Source: CAYSPT01 sp964432985
Lineage (GTDB): Bacteria; Muiribacteriota; CAYSPT01
NCBI GenBank assembly: GCA_964432985.1
Contig: CAYSPT010000069.1
Span: forward strand, 1 to 25,805
DNA: 25,805 nt
Direction of reading: 5' to 3'
The notes below the pieces were generated by a model that was given only the letters and a program-made list of their open reading frames with translations, was not told the DNA's origin and ran no database searches. Below are positions 7,754 to 15,507 of the stretch, in pieces. The translations under genes and the position numbers were made by a program. Position 1 is the stretch's first letter. The number at the start of each line of letters is the position of its first letter.

Positions 7754-8425
7754 CTACCTTCTTCTGTGCACCACCATCTCTGGTATTAGCTGTGCTGCCT
7801 GTGTTTCATTATGGTTGGGCAACTTTTCCCTCAGCTGCAAAAGTGCCAACGCGTACTGGTAATCACTATGGGTATTAACGTTGAAAAAAGCGGTTTTCTC
7901 TGGGTCGTACCGGCTCAGCATGCTTCCGGGCACCCGTTTGACCGCCACATCCCGGTAAAAGGTGAAAACCTGGTATGCTTCGGTATCCAGCGCGTGTCGG
8001 ATGGCGCCCAGGCAGGTTTTCGAATAAAAAGCGTGCAGCGGTTCCAACCCCCTGCCCAGAGTCGGCACCACCACGTCATACCGCCCGGCGAAAACTGCCA
8101 GGTGCGCGACGATATCCATGTTGAAAAACGGCATGTCACCGGCCAACACAAAGTTGTTCCTGGTGTTGGAAGCCATCAGGGCGCTGTAGATACCACCCAG
8201 GGGGCCGGCACCGGGCACCAGGTCGGGGATGATCCGGCAGCCGGGGATACCGATGTCCGGCACCGGGGCACCGGCTATGATAATGTTTGAAAACCATGGT
8301 TTCAGACGCTCGACTACATGGACCAGCAAGGGACGTCCCTGCAGATCGAGCAAAGCTTTATCGCACCCCATACGCCTACTTTTTCCGCCGGCAAGAACAA
8401 TGGCGGTGATGCGGCCCGTTTGCAT
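7754..8425 (-). CDS. mobA: MobA, molybdenum cofactor guanylyltransferase
   Basis: MobA transfers GMP from GTP to molybdopterin to make the guanine dinucleotide form (MGD) needed by nitrate reductases and other DMSO-reductase-family enzymes. The N-terminal signature AGGKSRRMGCDKALL (about residues 12-26) is the nucleotide-binding loop, followed by PDLVPGAGPLGGIYSAL and LAGDMPFF, where the aspartate binds Mg2+. The length of 223 residues is slightly longer than usual, with a polar C-terminal extension. It lies 56 bp after narK and appears to be the last gene of the nitrate operon, so cofactor supply is coupled to the enzyme. ATG 8425 follows a G-rich ribosome site. Confidence 0.93.
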   Translation of the reverse strand: MQTGRITAIVLAGGKSRRMGCDKALLDLQGRPLLVHVVERLKPWFSNIIIAGAPVPDIGIPGCRIIPDLVPGAGPLGGIYSALMASNTRNNFVLAGDMPFFNMDIVAHLAVFAGRYDVVVPTLGRGLEPLHAFYSKTCLGAIRHALDTEAYQVFTFYRDVAVKRVPGSMLSRYDPEKTAFFNVNTHSDYQYALALLQLREKLPNHNETQAAQLIPEMVVHRRR

Positions 8426-8481
8426 GGTCTTCGCCCCCCTGTCCTAAACCGTAATTTGCACGAGTCTTCTGTTCAGGCTGT

Positions 8482-9804
8482 CTACTCCACGCCTTCGACC
8501 GATTCCCGCGAACGCACGTGGACTTTCTTGAGAATGCCGGCCAGCACCAGCGAAAGCACCGCCAGTGCGATGAAAACAACGAATCCCTTCGCGTATCCGG
8601 CCGTTCCCATGGTCCCCACGAACAGGCCCATGAGCGGAGGGATGGCGAACCCACCGAAGGCACCCAGACCGCCGACCCAGCCGGCGGCCCCGCCCACCGC
8701 CTGAGGAACTTCCTGGGGGACAAGCTTGAACACCGCCGCGTTGCCCACCCCCATACCCAAAGCCAGCAGGACCGCGGCAGCCACCGAGAGTCCGTAATGG
8801 CTCGAAAACGTGATGACAACCGCCCCGGCCAGCATGGTGGCCAGGGCCAGGATGGTGGCGTTCTCTCCACCGATGCGGTCGGATACGATGCCGCCGGCTA
8901 CCCTGACCAGCGAAGTGAGGATGGAGTACAGGGCGGTGAGCAGCCCGGCGGTGACCGCCGAGGCGGCGAAAAATGATTTCCAGTAAGTGGGGAACCAGGC
9001 GGTCAGGGCGATGAAACCGCCGAAGGTGGTGAAATAGATAGCGGTCAGCACCCAGGTCTTCCAGATACAGCCCGAGATCTTGAGACTGGTGACCAGGCTG
9101 CCCGCGGGGAAAAGCTCCTGTCCTTTTTCTTCCCCAGCCACACGTTTGGCTTCTTCTGGGGACGCTCCCTGCTTACGAAGCTGGAAATACCAGGCGTTCT
9201 GACCAAGCTGGTGGTAGAGGACCGTTCCTACGATGAGGAACACCAGCCAGGCCAGGTAGGACCAGGCCAATCCCCAGGCGCCGAGTATGAGGGGGAGAAG
9301 AAACGAGAATATGCCTGGGGCCAGGTTACCGATCCCGGCGTAGGTGCCCAGCGCTTTTCCCTGGCTGCCCTGGGGGTACCAGTAGGAGACCTGGCTGATT
9401 CCTACCGAGAAGGTGGCGATCCCGCAGCCGCATAGAAGACCAAGCAAGAGAAGCAGGGGGTACGACAGCAGGTAGGAACCGATACCCGAGGTTATATCCG
9501 AATAGGTAAGGATAAACACATTGACGGTCAGTCCCAGCATGCCGACAATGGACAGGCACAGCAGGACCAGAAACGGTTTCCGCCCGCCGGTGGTGTCTAC
9601 CCAGGCCGAAAACGGGATACGAAGCAGCGACCCGGACAGCGACGGCATGGCCACCAGCAGTCCCACCATCACGGGGGAGAGATTGAGCATCTGCTTAAAA
9701 GCGGAGGCGGTGGACCCGAACAGGGCTACGGCGGCAAAACCGATGAAAAATCCCAGGGTAGCGCCCAGGAGTCCGCGGGTCGGGGTTCCTTCAGTTGCGT
9801 ACAT
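8482..9804 (-). CDS. narK: NarK-family nitrate/nitrite transporter (MFS)
   Basis: A 12-helix major facilitator of 440 residues. The NarK/NasA-type signatures are visible: RIPFSAWVDTTGGRKPF after helix 2 (with the substrate-site arginine), GTYAGIGNLAPGIFSFLLP in helix 5, and AAGWVGGLGAFGGFAIPP in helix 11. These glycine-rich nitrate signatures set the family apart from other MFS proteins. It should import nitrate, export nitrite, or exchange the two. The ATG overlaps the stop of the nitrate reductase gene by one base (TAATG) and has a perfect AAAGGAGGAAA site. The sequence alone does not settle uptake versus antiport. Confidence 0.9.
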   Translation of the reverse strand: MYATEGTPTRGLLGATLGFFIGFAAVALFGSTASAFKQMLNLSPVMVGLLVAMPSLSGSLLRIPFSAWVDTTGGRKPFLVLLCLSIVGMLGLTVNVFILTYSDITSGIGSYLLSYPLLLLLGLLCGCGIATFSVGISQVSYWYPQGSQGKALGTYAGIGNLAPGIFSFLLPLILGAWGLAWSYLAWLVFLIVGTVLYHQLGQNAWYFQLRKQGASPEEAKRVAGEEKGQELFPAGSLVTSLKISGCIWKTWVLTAIYFTTFGGFIALTAWFPTYWKSFFAASAVTAGLLTALYSILTSLVRVAGGIVSDRIGGENATILALATMLAGAVVITFSSHYGLSVAAAVLLALGMGVGNAAVFKLVPQEVPQAVGGAAGWVGGLGAFGGFAIPPLMGLFVGTMGTAGYAKGFVVFIALAVLSLVLAGILKKVHVRSRESVEGVE

Positions 9805-12626
9805 TATTGTTTCCTCCTTTTGGGGACGATTTTCACGGCGCAGGCCTTGTAGGCCGGCTGCCTGGAGTAGGTGTCGAAGGCCGGGAAGGTCAACCGGTTG
9901 GTCTCGGGATAGTGCATGGCCATGAAAACCTGGCCCGGCTGCACCGTATCCACCACCATGGTCGCGGCCTGTACCGCTCCCCTTCTCGAAGAGATCCCCA
10001 CCGGTTCACCGGAGGCGATACCCAGGCGGTCGGCGTCGGCGGGATTGATTTCCACGTACACGGTTTCCGGGTACAGGTTCCGCAAACCGGCGGATTTACC
10101 GGTACGGGTCTGGGTGTGGAACTGTGAGACCGAACCCCGTCCCGTTATCAGCAGGAACGGGTACTCCTCGTCGGGCTGTTCCGGAAGAGGCTCCACGTCC
10201 CCGGCCAGGAACTTCGCCCGGCCGTCGGGGTGATAGAACCGCCCGTCGGTAAACAAGCGCCGCTCGTGACTCGTCAGCTGGTCGCTTTCAGCAAACGGCC
10301 ACTGGACACCGCCGTTGGCGTCGAGAAACGCGTAGTCCGCGATCCCGGTGATGTCGCACGGGGTGCCCCGGCTGGTTTCCTTGAGTATCTGAAAGGCCGC
10401 CTCGGGATCTTTCCACGCCTTAAGCAGCTCCGCGCATCCCCAGTGATCGGCCACCAGTTTGAAAATGTCGAAATCCGAAAGCGCCTCGCCCGGTGGATCG
10501 GCCACCTTGCGCACCCGGCTGATTCGCCGCTCGGAGTTGATGAACGTCCCCTCCTTCTCGCCCCACCCGGCGGCGGGCAGCAGCAGGTCGGCAAAGGCGG
10601 CGGTCTCCGTGGAGGTGAACAGGTCCTGCACTACCACGAACTCCAGGTTTCCGAACAACCGGCGGAGATGTTCCTGGTTTATCCAGGAGTGGGCGGAGTT
10701 GGTGGCAATGATCCACAGACCCTTGATGGTTTCCGACTCGATCCCGTCCACGATCCGGTCGTAGGACCACGAGCCGGTATCCGGGATAAGTCCCGGGTCG
10801 ATTTCCAGGATGCCGGCGATCTTTTGGCGGTGCTCCGGATTCTTGAAATCGTAACCAGCCAGCAGGGAGGTGGTGTTGCTGAAGAGCCGCGACCCCATGG
10901 CGTTGCACTGCCCGGTGATGGAGTTGGCGCCCGTCCCTGCCCGCCCGATGTTGCCAGTCAACAGGGCGCAGTTGATGATGGACTGGGCGGTGCGCACCCC
11001 GATGTGGCTCTGGTTCACTCCCATTGTCCACCAGAAAGAAACCCGTTTCCCTTCGTGGATAGTCCTGGCCAGGTCGACGATGGCTTCTTGACTCAAGCCA
11101 GTAGTTTTACTGACAGCCTCCGGCGCGAACCGGGACAAGTGCTCCCGTAACGCTTCGAATCCAGAGGTGTGCTCATCGATGAATTTCCGGTCAATCCAGC
11201 CGTTTTCGATGAGCACGTGGGCCACGGCATTGAACAGCGCGATATCGGTCTTGGGTTTGACGGCGTAGTGCCGGGAAGCCACCCGGGCGGTGGCCGTTCT
11301 GCGGGGATCGACCACGATGACCTCCGGGCGGTTGCTGTTGAGCCGCATCCGTTCCCAGAGAATCGGGTGCGAGATGAAGGAGTTGGCGCCCACGAATACG
11401 AGCACGTCCGATTCCTCCAGGTCCCGGTAGGTGTAGGGGGGAGCGTCGAACCCGAAGGCCTGCTTGTAGGACACCACCGCCGTGGCCATGCACTGCCGGG
11501 TGTTTCCGTCGCCGTGCACTATTCCCATCCCGAACTTGGTCAGGCACCCCAGCAGGGCCATCTCTTCAGTGGGAATCTGCCCGGTGCTGATAAACGCCAC
11601 CGACTCCGGGCCGTATTTCTCCTGTATTCTCTTGAACCTGTCAGTGAACGCCTCCATGGCGGCTTCCCAATCCACCGCTTCGAGCTTGCCCTGGTCATTT
11701 TTCAGATAAGGCGTGGCGGCCCGGTCGGGGGCCGTCAACGGCGCCAGTATCTCCCAGCCCTTCGGGCAGCATCGGCCCTTGTTGACGGGGTAGTCGACCG
11801 CGGGGGTGACGGTGGGCGGACAGCCGTCCTTCACGTGCACGGCCAGCCCGCACCCCACTGAGCAGTACCCGCACACACTGACTACCGACTGCTCGCCGGC
11901 AGCCGGAGTGTTGGCCGTCACCCAGCGGCGGACCTCGTCGGTCCGCTCCGAAGGCTCGATACCTTTGGGGCACACCAGGGAGCAGCGGGCGATCTTCATG
12001 CAGCCCCCGAACTCGCCCAGGTTGCCGATCTTCAAAAGCTCCCCGGGACCTGCTTCGTTGCGGCTGTCGAACGAAAACCGCTGGGCCGCCGTGAGGGTCG
12101 CCGGGCCGGGGTAGGTGTCGTCCATGGTGGTCAGCGGGCAGGCGGCGTGACAGGCGGCGCAGAGAATGCAGTTGACCGAGTGCTCGATGTGCTTCCGCTC
12201 GTCGGGCGTCTGTCTCAATTCACCGTCAGGCTGAAGGTCCGTTTCCAGGTAGGGATGGACCGAGCGGTACTTTTCCAGGAACGGCTCCATGTCCACCACC
12301 AGGTCCTTGATGACGTCGAAGTAGGGAAGCGGCTCCACGGTGACCGGGCCCGGCAGGAGGTCAGAAACCTGCATGTGACAGGCCAGGGTGATGGTTCGGT
12401 TGATCATCACCGCGCAGGAACCGCAGACCGCGCCGCGGCAGGAGTACCGGAAACTTAAAGAACCGTCTATGTTGTCCACGATGTGCCACAGTGCTTCAAG
12501 CACCGTCATCCCCGGCACCAGGGGTACGTCGTAGGTGGAAAACTCGTCGATACCATTTCGGGGATCGTACCGTTTTACTTTGGGGTCGTATCGTTTTACG
12601 CGGAAGGTAATGTGGGTGGTATCCAT
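9804..12626 (-). CDS. Fusion of SdhB/FrdB iron-sulfur subunit with NasA/NarB-type nitrate reductase
   Basis: One uninterrupted 940-residue frame joins two complete enzymes. Residues 1-235 are a full succinate dehydrogenase/fumarate reductase Fe-S subunit: 2Fe-2S ligands in SCRGAVCGSC (C63, C68, C71) plus C83, 4Fe-4S in CILCAACHAACP (C153-C163), and 3Fe-4S/4Fe-4S in GGCMKIARCSLVCPKGI (C209, C215, C219). After a short linker, residues ~248-940 are a molybdopterin oxidoreductase: 4Fe-4S motif CGYCSVGC (C252, C255, C259) with CCPKG, and the likely Mo-ligand cysteine in NTRQCMATAVVSYKQAFG (C379). GVNQSHIGVRTAQ and SITGQCNAMGSR follow, with a C-terminal MGD-binding domain. Cys followed by Met, and NAMG, fit nitrate reductases; formate dehydrogenases have U/C followed by His. 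ATG 12626 follows GAGAGGAAA and lies one base after the flavoprotein stop. Confidence 0.9.
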   Translation of the reverse strand: MDTTHITFRVKRYDPKVKRYDPRNGIDEFSTYDVPLVPGMTVLEALWHIVDNIDGSLSFRYSCRGAVCGSCAVMINRTITLACHMQVSDLLPGPVTVEPLPYFDVIKDLVVDMEPFLEKYRSVHPYLETDLQPDGELRQTPDERKHIEHSVNCILCAACHAACPLTTMDDTYPGPATLTAAQRFSFDSRNEAGPGELLKIGNLGEFGGCMKIARCSLVCPKGIEPSERTDEVRRWVTANTPAAGEQSVVSVCGYCSVGCGLAVHVKDGCPPTVTPAVDYPVNKGRCCPKGWEILAPLTAPDRAATPYLKNDQGKLEAVDWEAAMEAFTDRFKRIQEKYGPESVAFISTGQIPTEEMALLGCLTKFGMGIVHGDGNTRQCMATAVVSYKQAFGFDAPPYTYRDLEESDVLVFVGANSFISHPILWERMRLNSNRPEVIVVDPRRTATARVASRHYAVKPKTDIALFNAVAHVLIENGWIDRKFIDEHTSGFEALREHLSRFAPEAVSKTTGLSQEAIVDLARTIHEGKRVSFWWTMGVNQSHIGVRTAQSIINCALLTGNIGRAGTGANSITGQCNAMGSRLFSNTTSLLAGYDFKNPEHRQKIAGILEIDPGLIPDTGSWSYDRIVDGIESETIKGLWIIATNSAHSWINQEHLRRLFGNLEFVVVQDLFTSTETAAFADLLLPAAGWGEKEGTFINSERRISRVRKVADPPGEALSDFDIFKLVADHWGCAELLKAWKDPEAAFQILKETSRGTPCDITGIADYAFLDANGGVQWPFAESDQLTSHERRLFTDGRFYHPDGRAKFLAGDVEPLPEQPDEEYPFLLITGRGSVSQFHTQTRTGKSAGLRNLYPETVYVEINPADADRLGIASGEPVGISSRRGAVQAATMVVDTVQPGQVFMAMHYPETNRLTFPAFDTYSRQPAYKACAVKIVPKRRKQ

Positions 12627-12627
12627 A

Positions 12628-14331
12628 TCAATATTTCCTCTCTTTCGGTTCCCAGATTGATATATCCACCTCTTTTTCAGAGAACATCGGGGCGGTAGAT
12701 GTACTGCGAGCCACGGTGTGTTTGAGCCAGTTCCCGTCATCCCGGTCGGGATAATCGGTGCGGGCGTGGGAGCCCCTGCTTTCCTTCCTGCGAGCGGCTC
12801 CACCTGCGATCATCTGCGCCAGATCGAGCATCCCCTCGGTTTCAAGGACGGTTATCAGCTCAAGATTAAATATCTTTTCGACGCTGGAAACGGAGACGTC
12901 TCGGAACCGCTCTTTCAGCTCGGAAAGCTCGCTGCAAGCCTCATCAAGCTGAGTCTGGTTGCGGTACACTCCCACCTTGGCCATCATGGTTTTTCTCATT
13001 TTTTCCTTCAGCGTCCCCACGCGCTCTTTCTTGCGGCTATGGTGAAGTCCAGCCAGCGCCTGCTCGCGCTGCTTTAGGCACCGGTCAAGCGCCTTAGGGT
13101 CCGGAGTATACGAGGCGGTACGGACATGCTCAGCGGCGTTGTGGCCGGCTATCTTTCCGAAAACCACGGTTTCCAGCAGGGAGTTGCCGCCGAGGCGGTT
13201 GGCACCGTGAACCGATATGCACGAGCACTCTCCGGCGGCAAACAGGTTGGGCACAGTGGTGCGGCAGTCGGCGTCGCAGTCGATTCCACCCATGGTGTAG
13301 TGCTGTCCCGGCTGGACCGGCAGCGGACTGTCTACAGCGTCTATCCCCGCGAAGCTGAGCCCGATCTCCCTGATGCCGGGGAGCCGCTTGAGAATCTTCT
13401 CCCGGCCCAGGTGCCGCAGGTCCAGGTGCACGTAAGCGTCCTCGATCCCCCGGCCTTCGTTGATCTCGGTGTTAATGGCCCGGGCCACGATGTCCCGGGG
13501 GGCCAGCTCCATGTTCGTGGGAGCGTACCGTTTCATGAACCGCTCCCCGTCCCGGTTGAGCAGATAACCACCTTCACCACGGGCCCCTTCGGTGATCAGG
13601 ATATTGGTCCCGAACAGCGTGGTGGGGTGAAACTGTATGAACTCCATGTCCTTTATTCCCACTCCGGCCCGGCAGGCCAGGGCGATTCCCAGCCCGCTGT
13701 TGATCAGCGCGTTGGTCGACTGGGCGTAGATCCGTCCCGCACCGCCGGTGGCCAGGATTACGCTTTTTGCCGAGAAAGCCTGCAGCCGTCCCGTGGCCAG
13801 GTCGATGGCAATCAGGCCCCGGCAGATTCCGTTTTCCACCGCCAGGTCCACCACCAGCCACTCGTCGAAGAACCGTGTCTGCCGGCGGATACACTGCTGG
13901 TAGAGCGTGTGCAGGAGGTTGTGACCGGTGCGGTCCTCGGCGTAACAGGTACGGGGAAACCCTGCTCCGCCAAACGGGCGCTGAGCGATACGGCCGTCCT
14001 GAAGGCGCGAAAAAGGCGCGCCCCAGTTCTCCAGTTCGTAGACCGCGGGGATTGCCGCTTTGGTCATTACGGTCACCGCTTGCTGGTCGGCCAGGAAATC
14101 GCTTCCCTTGACGGTGTCGTAGGCGTGCTTCTCCCAGGAGTCGTCACTGGCATCCTTCATGTTCCTCAGGGCCGCGTTGATACCCCCCTGGGCCGCCACC
14201 GAATGCGACCTCACCGGGAGGACCATGCTGAACACGGCACAGGTCACCCCGTCCTGCGCGGCAGCCAGCGCGGCCCGCAGTCCGGTCAAACCGCTTCCCA
14301 CAATAAGCACGTCATAGTCCACAGTCAACAC
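12628..14331 (-). CDS. SdhA/FrdA-type flavoprotein, partner of the nitrate reductase fusion
   Basis: A complete 567-residue succinate dehydrogenase/fumarate reductase flavoprotein. It has the FAD fold GSGLTG near residue 12 and the covalent-FAD histidine in RSHSVAAQGG (H43). The dicarboxylate-site residues are all present: H235 in FHPTTL, R251 in GARGEGG, H344 in QHYTMGG and R379 in HGANRLGGNSLL. It should therefore still oxidise succinate or reduce fumarate. The Fe-S partner it needs is supplied by the N-terminal half of the next gene, with one base between stop and start; no SdhC/D anchor is in the window. The longest frame starts at GTG 14331. GTG 14322 is equally plausible, since AGGAG lies 8 nt before it and the protein would begin MDYDVLIVGSG as in relatives. 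Confidence 0.92.
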   Translation of the reverse strand: MLTVDYDVLIVGSGLTGLRAALAAAQDGVTCAVFSMVLPVRSHSVAAQGGINAALRNMKDASDDSWEKHAYDTVKGSDFLADQQAVTVMTKAAIPAVYELENWGAPFSRLQDGRIAQRPFGGAGFPRTCYAEDRTGHNLLHTLYQQCIRRQTRFFDEWLVVDLAVENGICRGLIAIDLATGRLQAFSAKSVILATGGAGRIYAQSTNALINSGLGIALACRAGVGIKDMEFIQFHPTTLFGTNILITEGARGEGGYLLNRDGERFMKRYAPTNMELAPRDIVARAINTEINEGRGIEDAYVHLDLRHLGREKILKRLPGIREIGLSFAGIDAVDSPLPVQPGQHYTMGGIDCDADCRTTVPNLFAAGECSCISVHGANRLGGNSLLETVVFGKIAGHNAAEHVRTASYTPDPKALDRCLKQREQALAGLHHSRKKERVGTLKEKMRKTMMAKVGVYRNQTQLDEACSELSELKERFRDVSVSSVEKIFNLELITVLETEGMLDLAQMIAGGAARRKESRGSHARTDYPDRDDGNWLKHTVARSTSTAPMFSEKEVDISIWEPKERKY

Positions 14332-14542
14332 TCCTGTTCTTTACCTCTGGTTTATGTTTAGCACTGATTAATGTCGGTTCCCCGACGGCATTGTCCATTA
14401 TTCTCCCGGGCATCATCAGAGAACACACGTCACTCACCTCCGGCCCGGCCGTAAAAAAGTGGTTTTCACCGGCGACACAGGCGGTCCGTGATGGTATGAT
14501 TACCAGGACAAGTGGATAAATTGTTTCTTGACAAAACACCAT
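14332..14542 (-). other. Long 5' leader of the nitrate operon
   Basis: The predicted minus-strand start near 14542 leaves about 210 nt before the flavoprotein start. No convincing gene lies here. The leader contains a GTCGG-GGAA-CCGAC hairpin (about 14369-14382 on the plus coordinate), a GC-rich GGCCGGGCC segment near 14440, and AGAGG/AGGAG ribosome-site sequences. Its length would allow an RNA regulator such as a molybdenum-cofactor riboswitch, but I cannot match it to a known class. Confidence 0.4.
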
Positions 14543-14556
14543 ATTGGTATTATAAT
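14528..14556 (+). promoter_or_regulatory. Perfect consensus promoter of mobB (rightward)
   Basis: TTGACA (14528-14533), a 17-nt spacer and TATAAT (14551-14556), with a start expected near 14563, 55 nt before the mobB ATG. It overlaps the leftward promoter, so two polymerases cannot open both -10 regions at once. Confidence 0.85.
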
Positions 14557-14560
14557 ACCA
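14545..14560. promoter_or_regulatory. 16-bp perfect palindromic operator over both -10 boxes
   Basis: TGGTATTATAATACCA is an exact palindrome centred between 14552 and 14553. It contains the TATAAT of both the leftward and the rightward promoters. A dimeric repressor bound here would silence both directions together. The Rrf2-family regulator encoded at 15508 on the rightward arm is the obvious candidate, because Rrf2 proteins bind AT-rich palindromes of this kind; that link is inference. Confidence 0.75.
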
Positions 14561-14577
14561 GAATACTAGTTTGTCAA
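14549..14577 (-). promoter_or_regulatory. Perfect consensus promoter of the nitrate operon (leftward)
   Basis: On the minus strand TTGACA (14577-14572), a 17-nt spacer and TATAAT (14554-14549). Transcription would start near 14542 and cover the flavoprotein, fusion nitrate reductase, narK and mobA. The -10 box shares four bases with the -10 box of the opposing promoter. Confidence 0.85.
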
Positions 14578-14617
14578 TACTTTCTTACTATTCTTATTTA
14601 TTAAGGAGAAATTAATA

Positions 14618-15343
14618 ATGACAGCAACCTCGAAAACACCGGTGCTTTGTGTGGTCGGGCCGTCCGGCAGCGGCAAAACCCGTCTGATCGAGCAGCTAGT
14701 TTTCTCACTTTCCCGTCGGGGATATCGTCTCGGTACAGCCAAACACGCCGCCCACGGATTCGTGATAGATAAGCCGGATACCGACTCGGGACGCCTGTCC
14801 CGCTCCGGCGCCGTCATGGTAGCCCTGGTGTCCCCCGGTTCGGCAGCCGTCCTCTATCCAGACCTCGAAGCCGACGACCTGGAAAGCCTGGACGACATCC
14901 TGACACATCAGACGTATCCCGTGGACCTGGTCCTGGCCGAAGGGTTCAGCCGGTCACGGTTCCCAAAGATAGTTTTAACCAGGGCACGGAGCGGGAACCG
15001 GGGCCCTGCCCCGGTTAAAAAACGAGAAAAAAAACCGCCGGTTTTCAACGTGGTACTCGTTCTCGATACCCCTTCGCCCGAATCCGATGTCCCCGTCCTG
15101 CCGGCCGATAATGTCGAAGAAATAGCGCAGTTTATCGAAGAGCGCTTCCTCACCGGAATCCTGGAGAAACGGCCTAATCAACCGGCGAACGTCAGCCTGA
15201 CGGTTAACGGCCAGGCAATACCTGTCAACACATTCGTGAGCGAAGTACTTTCGGGAGCGGTGCTGGGAATGGTTGCTTCGCTCAAAGGATGTGAAGGTCT
15301 CAAACCCGGCTCCAGGATAACGATCCGGATTTCAGACGAATAA
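14618..15343 (+). CDS. mobB: MobB, molybdopterin-guanine dinucleotide biosynthesis accessory protein
   Basis: MobB is a GTP-binding protein that helps MobA attach GMP to the molybdenum cofactor. The P-loop GPSGSGKT lies at residues 14-21. TAKHAAHGFVIDKPDTDSGR is the family segment after it, and VDLVLAEGFSRSRFPKIVL contains the conserved EGF motif. The C-terminal ~55 residues (from VSLTVNGQAIPVNTFV) form an extra small domain beyond the classical ~170-residue MobB. ATG 14618 has AAGGAG nine bases upstream. It is the first gene rightward of the shared promoter, so MobA and MobB are split between the two arms of one divergent unit. Confidence 0.93.
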   Translation: MTATSKTPVLCVVGPSGSGKTRLIEQLVFSLSRRGYRLGTAKHAAHGFVIDKPDTDSGRLSRSGAVMVALVSPGSAAVLYPDLEADDLESLDDILTHQTYPVDLVLAEGFSRSRFPKIVLTRARSGNRGPAPVKKREKKPPVFNVVLVLDTPSPESDVPVLPADNVEEIAQFIEERFLTGILEKRPNQPANVSLTVNGQAIPVNTFVSEVLSGAVLGMVASLKGCEGLKPGSRITIRISDE

Positions 15344-15430
15344 CAACCGCATGGTCCATACCGATAAGCAACGACCTTCTACTGTTTTTTCTCAAAAGTA
15401 GTCTCCACGGTGAGGTTTTCACCGAAAGTG

Positions 15431-15460
15431 TTGATCCGCTTAATCAAGTATAGGTATACT
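15431..15460 (+). promoter_or_regulatory. Promoter of the Rrf2-family gene with a palindrome over the -10
   Basis: TTGATC (15431-15436), an 18-nt spacer and TATACT (15455-15460). The -10 box forms the right arm of AGTATA-GG-TATACT (15447-15460), a 14-bp interrupted palindrome. As at the mobB promoter, a symmetrical site coincides with the -10, which suggests autoregulation. A CGGTGA/TCACCG hairpin lies just upstream around 15408-15424. Confidence 0.55.
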
Positions 15461-15507
15461 ACATTACCAGCTTAAAAAATAATTCCAGAGAAGGTGAACG
15501 GTCTACG

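Noticed and set aside
7452..7754. 100-residue minus-strand frame between mobA and recA
   Set aside because: It has no recognisable domain and covers the paired element; composition is not coding-like.
9804..12626. Formate dehydrogenase instead of nitrate reductase for the molybdenum domain
   Set aside because: The metal-ligand Cys is followed by Met, not His, and YKQAFG and SITGQCNAMG segments plus adjacent narK fit nitrate reductases. Activity is still untested.
12627..12803. N-terminal extension of the fusion protein to 12803
   Set aside because: It would run back through the 3' end of the flavoprotein gene in another frame. ATG 12626 has a ribosome site and gives a normal SdhB N-terminus.
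14312..14542. 76-residue minus-strand frame in the nitrate operon leader
   Set aside because: It begins at the expected transcription start, lacks a ribosome site, shows no family features and overlaps the flavoprotein start.
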